NCBI GenBank assembly: GCA_903949225.1
Contig: CAJAYZ010000151.1
Location: 1 to 17,618, forward strand
Direction of reading: 5' to 3'
DNA from: an uncultured Planctomycetaceae bacterium
Lineage (GTDB): Bacteria > Planctomycetota > Planctomycetia > Pirellulales > UBA1268
DNA length: 17,618 bases
Below the pieces are notes generated by a model. That model did not search any database. It was not told where the DNA came from and worked only from the letters and a program-made list of their open reading frames with translations. Position numbers and translations under genes: made by a program. The first letter of the stretch is position 1. Each line of letters begins with the position of its first letter. Shown here piece by piece: positions 13,954 to 17,618 of the stretch.

Positions 13954-15606
13954 TCAGGCCTTCGATTCCTGGATCAGCCGCGAGAGGAGCGGGAGAAGCT
14001 GCTTCTTCCGGCTGACGACACTCTTGAGGGAATAGAGCCCCTTGTCGAGACGGGGATAGTTGATCTCCTCCCACGCCTCCGACTCCTGCGAGAGGAGGAG
14101 GAGCGAACCGTTGCTGACGACGTCGGTGATGAGGAGCGCGGAGAAGTCGAGCTTGTGACGGCTGGCGAAATCCTCGAGGGCCTTGCGAAGCTCGTCCTTC
14201 CGCTCCCAGAAGAGATCGAAGCCGGTCTCCTCGATCTGCGAAATCGAGAACCGCACGCCCTGCTCCGAGAATTCCTTGCAATCCTCGCTGATCACTCCGA
14301 CCGGCGTGCTCGAACGAAGCGCCGACCCGATCTCGAAAAACTCCCGGGCGTACTGATCAAGATCGACCTTGCACAGCCCGCGGAGCCAGGCGAGGACCTC
14401 GCGGTCGATGTCGGTCGTCGTCGGGGAGCGAAGGAAGAGCGTGTCGGAGATGATCCCCGACGCCATGCACAGCGCGATCCCCGGCTTGGGCTCGATCCCC
14501 GACGCCCGGAATTGCCGGGCGACGAGGGTGCAGGTCGACCCCACCGGCTCGTTGATGAAGCGGATCGGCTGCTGCGACTTGAGCCCGCCGCCGAGACGGT
14601 GATGGTCGAGCACCTCGACGATCTCGGCATCCTCCGCCCCGCTCACCGCCTGGGCAAGCTCGTTGTGGTCGACGAGGACGAGCTTCTGCCGGGGTGGATT
14701 GATGAGATCCGACTTGAACGACAGGCCGATGAGGCAGTCGTCGTCATCGACGACCGGGAACACCGGCTGCGGCGATCGCTCCACGAGCGCCCGGGCCTCG
14801 ACAATGCTCGCCTTGCCAGGCACCGTGACGAAGTCGGTGTCGACGACCGTATCGATGAACTGCGACGCCTTGATGCGGAGCGTGGTGTTGACGGTGTCGA
14901 ACGGACTGATGATCACCGAAACCCGCCTGATCTTGGCCAGCTCCACCAACCCCGAAGAGAGCTTGAACCCCCCCGTCAGCACCAGCGCCCTGACGCCATG
15001 CTCGATCGCCGGGAGCTGGATCGTCGGCCGATCCCCGCAGACGACGATCAACCGCTCGGCCGGAAACTGCTTCATCCGGTCGGTGAAGCCCTCGGCACTC
15101 ATCGCCCCGACCATGACGAGGAGCTCGTCGTGCTGCTGCGGATCGAGAACGTGCTGGAAGCTCCCCCCGAGCACGTCGTGGATCTTCTGGAGGCAGGTCG
15201 TCACCGTCCGCGATCGGATCGAATCCCCCTCGTCATGGAAGAACAAATCCATGAGGTTCAAGACCGAAAGGACGCCGACCACCTTTCGGTCGCCGCCGAC
15301 GACGGGAATCGCCCGCAGGTCGGCCCGCTGCATCCGCTGATAGGCCTCGTGAAACGAATCCCCGAACGAGGCCGTAACGATCTCCCGACGGCAGACATCC
15401 TCGGCCGAAGGCCGGACATCCATGACGATCCGCGGCGCCGCCACCCCGGCCCGGTCGAGGACATATTCAGTTCGCTTGTTGGGCGCGCCGCAACAGGCCG
15501 CCACGGCGTCAGGACGGGTCGTCTGCTGGAGGAGATCGGCATAGGCGATCGCCGAACAGATTGCATCGGTGTCGGGATTCCGATGCCCAAAGACGAGAAC
15601 ACTCAT
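13954..15606 (-). CDS. Family II (DHH) manganese-dependent inorganic pyrophosphatase with CBS-DRTGG-CBS regulatory insert
   Basis: This 550-residue enzyme hydrolyses pyrophosphate to phosphate in the cytosol. The DHH catalytic domain is split. Its N-part has GHRNPDTDAICSAIAYADL (7-25, metal ligands His8, Asp12, Asp14). It resumes at LVDHNELAQAV (311-321), DHHRLGG (335-341) and SGIISDTLF (383-391). The DHHA2 part (about 425-550) ends with SRKKQLLPLL (532-541). Between residues about 65 and 305 lie a CBS motif (RAIPVVGGDRKVVGVLSVLNLMD), a DRTGG-like domain (about 185-245) and a second CBS motif (FPVVDDDDCLIGLSFKSDL). This architecture is known from clostridial CBS-pyrophosphatases, which are controlled by AMP, ADP and diadenosine polyphosphates, so nucleotide control is likely. 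ATG at 15606 starts directly before the metal motif. It lies 65 bp downstream of the nucleoside diphosphate kinase gene, probably in the same transcript. Confidence 0.93.
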   Translation of the reverse strand: MSVLVFGHRNPDTDAICSAIAYADLLQQTTRPDAVAACCGAPNKRTEYVLDRAGVAAPRIVMDVRPSAEDVCRREIVTASFGDSFHEAYQRMQRADLRAIPVVGGDRKVVGVLSVLNLMDLFFHDEGDSIRSRTVTTCLQKIHDVLGGSFQHVLDPQQHDELLVMVGAMSAEGFTDRMKQFPAERLIVVCGDRPTIQLPAIEHGVRALVLTGGFKLSSGLVELAKIRRVSVIISPFDTVNTTLRIKASQFIDTVVDTDFVTVPGKASIVEARALVERSPQPVFPVVDDDDCLIGLSFKSDLINPPRQKLVLVDHNELAQAVSGAEDAEIVEVLDHHRLGGGLKSQQPIRFINEPVGSTCTLVARQFRASGIEPKPGIALCMASGIISDTLFLRSPTTTDIDREVLAWLRGLCKVDLDQYAREFFEIGSALRSSTPVGVISEDCKEFSEQGVRFSISQIEETGFDLFWERKDELRKALEDFASRHKLDFSALLITDVVSNGSLLLLSQESEAWEEINYPRLDKGLYSLKSVVSRKKQLLPLLSRLIQESKA

Positions 15607-15671
15607 GGTGGGATCGCAGGGTGAAGAGCAAGGGCAGCAGAGAGCCGACGGCGGCGGCGGACAGGGGATCG

Positions 15672-16133
15672 TCAGACTTCGCCGGGGGCCTGCGTCCAAC
15701 AAGCCAGCGACGGCTCCCAGGCATGGAGCTCGTCAGACTTGAAGTAGATCGCGATCTCGCGCGAGGCCGACTCGGGAGAATCGGAGGCGTGGACGAGGTT
15801 CATCTGCCGGCTGGAGCTGTAGTCGCCACGGATCGTCCCGGCCGCCGCCTTGAGGCCGCTGGTCGCACCGAGCATCTCGCGGACCACCCGCACCACCTCC
15901 GGCCCGGCAAACACGCACCCGACAACGGGCGAGGCGGTGATGAACTCCTCGAGCCCTGGATAGAACGGCTTCGAGACATGCTCGGCGTAGTGCTGCTTCG
16001 ACATCGCGGGGGTGATCCGCAGCATCTTCATCGCCACGAGGCGCAAGCCTTTGTCGTCGAAGCGGGAGAGGATCCGCCCGAGCAGACCACGCTGCATGCA
16101 GTCGGGCTTGAACATCACAAACGTCAATTCCAT
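15672..16133 (-). CDS. ndk: Nucleoside diphosphate kinase
   Basis: This 153-residue enzyme moves the gamma phosphate of ATP to NDPs through a phosphohistidine. Landmarks are the N-terminal MELTFVMFKPDCMQRG with Lys9, the YAEH helix (49-52), FY.GL (57-61), GATSGLKAAAGTIRGDY (89-105) and the catalytic His115 in NLVHASDSPESA (112-123). The usual GSDS is ASDS here. The length is slightly above the typical 140-150 residues because of a short tail (WTQAPGEV). ATG at 16133 directly precedes the first strand; a weak CGGAG is 11 bases upstream. It precedes the pyrophosphatase gene by 65 bp; both serve nucleotide turnover, with the PPase removing the pyrophosphate released by polymerases and ligases. 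Confidence 0.96.
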   Translation of the reverse strand: MELTFVMFKPDCMQRGLLGRILSRFDDKGLRLVAMKMLRITPAMSKQHYAEHVSKPFYPGLEEFITASPVVGCVFAGPEVVRVVREMLGATSGLKAAAGTIRGDYSSSRQMNLVHASDSPESASREIAIYFKSDELHAWEPSLACWTQAPGEV

Positions 16134-16290
16134 CGCGGCGAAACTCCGAAAAATCGTGACGGGGAGAGGAAAACGAAGGAGCAGGAACGGGCCACGGCCT
16201 CAGCCTGCCCGGCCCTCCGGGGGCGGAGGCACGGACCGGGGGGAGCCCCTCCTTGAAACACCGGAGAGTCTACGGGCTGCCGCGCGGGGC

Positions 16291-16743
16291 TCACAACCCG
16301 AAATGCCCCTCGGCATCCCCTTGTTGCAGCCCGTTGATGAGAAACTCACGGTTACCCTCGAGGAGCATCGGCTCGGCAAGGAGTTCCTCGAGCGTCATCC
16401 AATAGATGGCCTCGACCTCGACCGGATGGGGCACCAGTTCCGCGGCTGGATCGAGCTCCACCATCCACCAGGAAAGCGCCGTGCCCCACGGGGTGACGCT
16501 CTGCCAGACGCAGGCCACCGCCTCGACATGGGCCTGCAACTCCTCCCGGCACTCGCGGACGACCGCCTCCCGATCCTCCTCCCCTGGCTCGACGTGCCCG
16601 CCGGGGAAACAGACCCTCCCCGGCGCCGCGACGGCCCGCCCGCGGCGGATGGCGAGAAACCGCTCCCCGCGCCGCGCGATCGCCACCACACCGCGTTTCA
16701 CGGCGGCGCCCATGGCCGGGTCGCGTCGATCGGAAGAGGTCAT
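16291..16743 (-). CDS. Nudix hydrolase
   Basis: This 150-residue cytosolic protein contains a nearly complete Nudix box starting at Gly49: Glu55, then Arg63-Glu64 and Glu67-Glu68, the metal-binding core, fitting Gx5Ex7REUxEE. The box's final Gly is replaced (LQ). A strand with RGVVAIARRGERFLAIRRG (17-35) precedes it, as expected for a MutT-like fold. Substrates of this family are nucleoside diphosphates linked to another group; the exact one cannot be told. ATG at 16743 is the first start; Met11 is an alternative that lies closer to the first strand. It is divergent from ftsH and separated by 157 bp from the downstream kinase gene; that gap holds a 6-bp CCTCCG/CGGAGG hairpin (16214-16229) without a T-run. 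Confidence 0.92.
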   Translation of the reverse strand: MTSSDRRDPAMGAAVKRGVVAIARRGERFLAIRRGRAVAAPGRVCFPGGHVEPGEEDREAVVRECREELQAHVEAVACVWQSVTPWGTALSWWMVELDPAAELVPHPVEVEAIYWMTLEELLAEPMLLEGNREFLINGLQQGDAEGHFGL

Positions 16744-16936
16744 CTGGGGGCCCTTGGAGCTGCTAAAAGCTGCTGCGCAGCGCCCCGGCAGACCCGGGGT
16801 GGCCGACCGGAGATCTCGCTTACCCAGCAGCGAAATACCGGCTGTGGGTGGGATCGGTGTCCATTCGACCCTCGTAGACTACATTAAATGGCTTGCCGCT
16901 GAGGCATCCGACCACCGTCTCCCGCCGGAAAAGCCG

Positions 16937-17618
16937 ATGGACACGTCCCCCCGCGACAACGGTTCCGATTCCAACGCCCCCGGTCAGGGGGGCGGCAGCG
17001 ACAACGGCTTTCCGAAGTCAAACCCCGGGGGGGGCCGGCCCCTCGGCATGCCGGCGATCATCATGCTGGCGCTGGCCGCCCTCGCCTTGGTGACGATCGT
17101 CATTCGGGAACAGGCCGGCAACGCTACACCCGTGAGCTGGGATGAGTTCGTCCGGGAGGTGAAGGGGGGCAATGTTGCCGAGGTGCGAATCTCCGGCAAC
17201 TCCCTCGATGGTCAATTCAAAGCTCCCCTCGCCGGCGCCGGCGAGGTTGGCGGAGGAGCCCCGCGCACGTTTCACATCGAGATCTCCCCCTACCTCGGCG
17301 AGGGGCTCAGCGAGATGCTCCTCGAGCACGACGTGAAGACGACCGTCCGCCAACCGACGGACGGCACCGGCCTTCTCCTCGGCCTCTACATGCTCGTGCC
17401 CCTCCTCCTCATGGGTGGATTCTGGATGACCCTTCGCCGAGCCCGCGATCCGCTCGGCGGATCTGGCTTCCTCGGGGGTTTCAGCAAGTCGCCGGCCAAG
17501 CGCTACGGATCGAGCGACCGACAGGTGACGTTTGCCGATGTCGCCGGCCTCGAGCAGGTGAAGGAGGATCTCAAAGAGATCGTCGACTTCCTGAAAGATC
17601 CGCGCCGCTTCCAGCGCC
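16937..17618 (+). CDS. ftsH: ATP-dependent zinc metalloprotease FtsH, N-terminal part only
   Basis: The open frame from ATG 16937 to the right edge gives 227 residues of a protein usually above 600. Residues 1-37 are a Gly/Asn/Pro-rich disordered tail, longer than in E. coli. TM1 is at about 38-57, followed by a periplasmic FtsH-extracellular domain (SWDEFVREVKGGNVAEVRISGN, about 67-140). TM2 is at about 145-164. Then comes the linker and the start of the AAA+ domain: VTFADVAGLEQVKEDLKEIVDFLKDPRRFQ (197-226), the diagnostic FtsH second-region-of-homology entry. Walker A, Walker B and the HEXXH zinc site lie beyond the window. FtsH removes misassembled membrane and short-lived cytosolic proteins. 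A weak GGAAAAG is about eight bases upstream of the ATG. The 193-bp spacer to the divergent Nudix gene should hold its promoter. Confidence 0.95.
   Translation, partial: MDTSPRDNGSDSNAPGQGGGSDNGFPKSNPGGGRPLGMPAIIMLALAALALVTIVIREQAGNATPVSWDEFVREVKGGNVAEVRISGNSLDGQFKAPLAGAGEVGGGAPRTFHIEISPYLGEGLSEMLLEHDVKTTVRQPTDGTGLLLGLYMLVPLLLMGGFWMTLRRARDPLGGSGFLGGFSKSPAKRYGSSDRQVTFADVAGLEQVKEDLKEIVDFLKDPRRFQR

Noticed and set aside
14155..15624. 489-codon plus-strand frame opposite the pyrophosphatase
   Set aside because: Arg/Asp/Glu/Leu-rich antisense shadow; the minus strand has the full DHH, CBS and DHHA2 motif set.

Overview
The window is high-GC bacterial chromosome with densely packed genes. The best guess is a planctomycete (Planctomycetota). 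This rests on overall style: an FtsH with a long Gly/Asn-rich N-terminal tail, a CBS-DRTGG-type pyrophosphatase, secreted solenoid-repeat proteins, frequent GTG/TTG starts and several starts without a Shine-Dalgarno sequence. No rRNA or other phylogenetic marker is present, so the assignment is an inference.

Left part (1-4.4 kb): an MFS exporter cut by the left edge (minus strand) lies divergent to an AMP-forming acyl-CoA ligase-like enzyme (plus strand) that carries a cyclic-nucleotide-binding domain fused at its C-terminus. Convergent to that is a minus-strand pair: a small YqiA-like alpha/beta hydrolase whose stop codon overlaps the start of a SIRT5/CobB-like sirtuin that lacks the zinc cysteines.

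Middle part (4.6-9.7 kb, all minus strand): four consecutive genes of mostly unknown function. In transcription order they are a secreted protein made of 29 leucine-rich-like repeats of 23 residues; a protein with a degenerate SNase-like segment, a helical linker and a zinc ribbon; a protein whose C-terminal three quarters is 13 tandem 13-residue calcium-loop repeats; and a two-TM protein with a PsbP/DcrB-like soluble domain. This cluster is the most novel-looking content of the window.

Right-middle part (10-12.7 kb): a protein with a JAMM-like His-x-His...Ser-x-x-Asp signature (minus), a ~500 bp divergent spacer holding two adjacent inverted repeats, an eight-helix membrane protein of unknown function (plus), and a near-empty stretch that ends in a REP-like 27-bp palindrome close to a tRNA-Pro(GGG) gene.

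Right part (12.9 kb to the end): housekeeping genes. These are pyrF (plus), converging on a minus-strand pair of nucleoside diphosphate kinase and a CBS/DRTGG-regulated family II pyrophosphatase, then a Nudix hydrolase (minus), divergent from ftsH (plus, cut by the right edge). The nucleotide-related group (PyrF, NDK, PPase, Nudix) shares a metabolic theme, though only NDK and PPase look like an operon.
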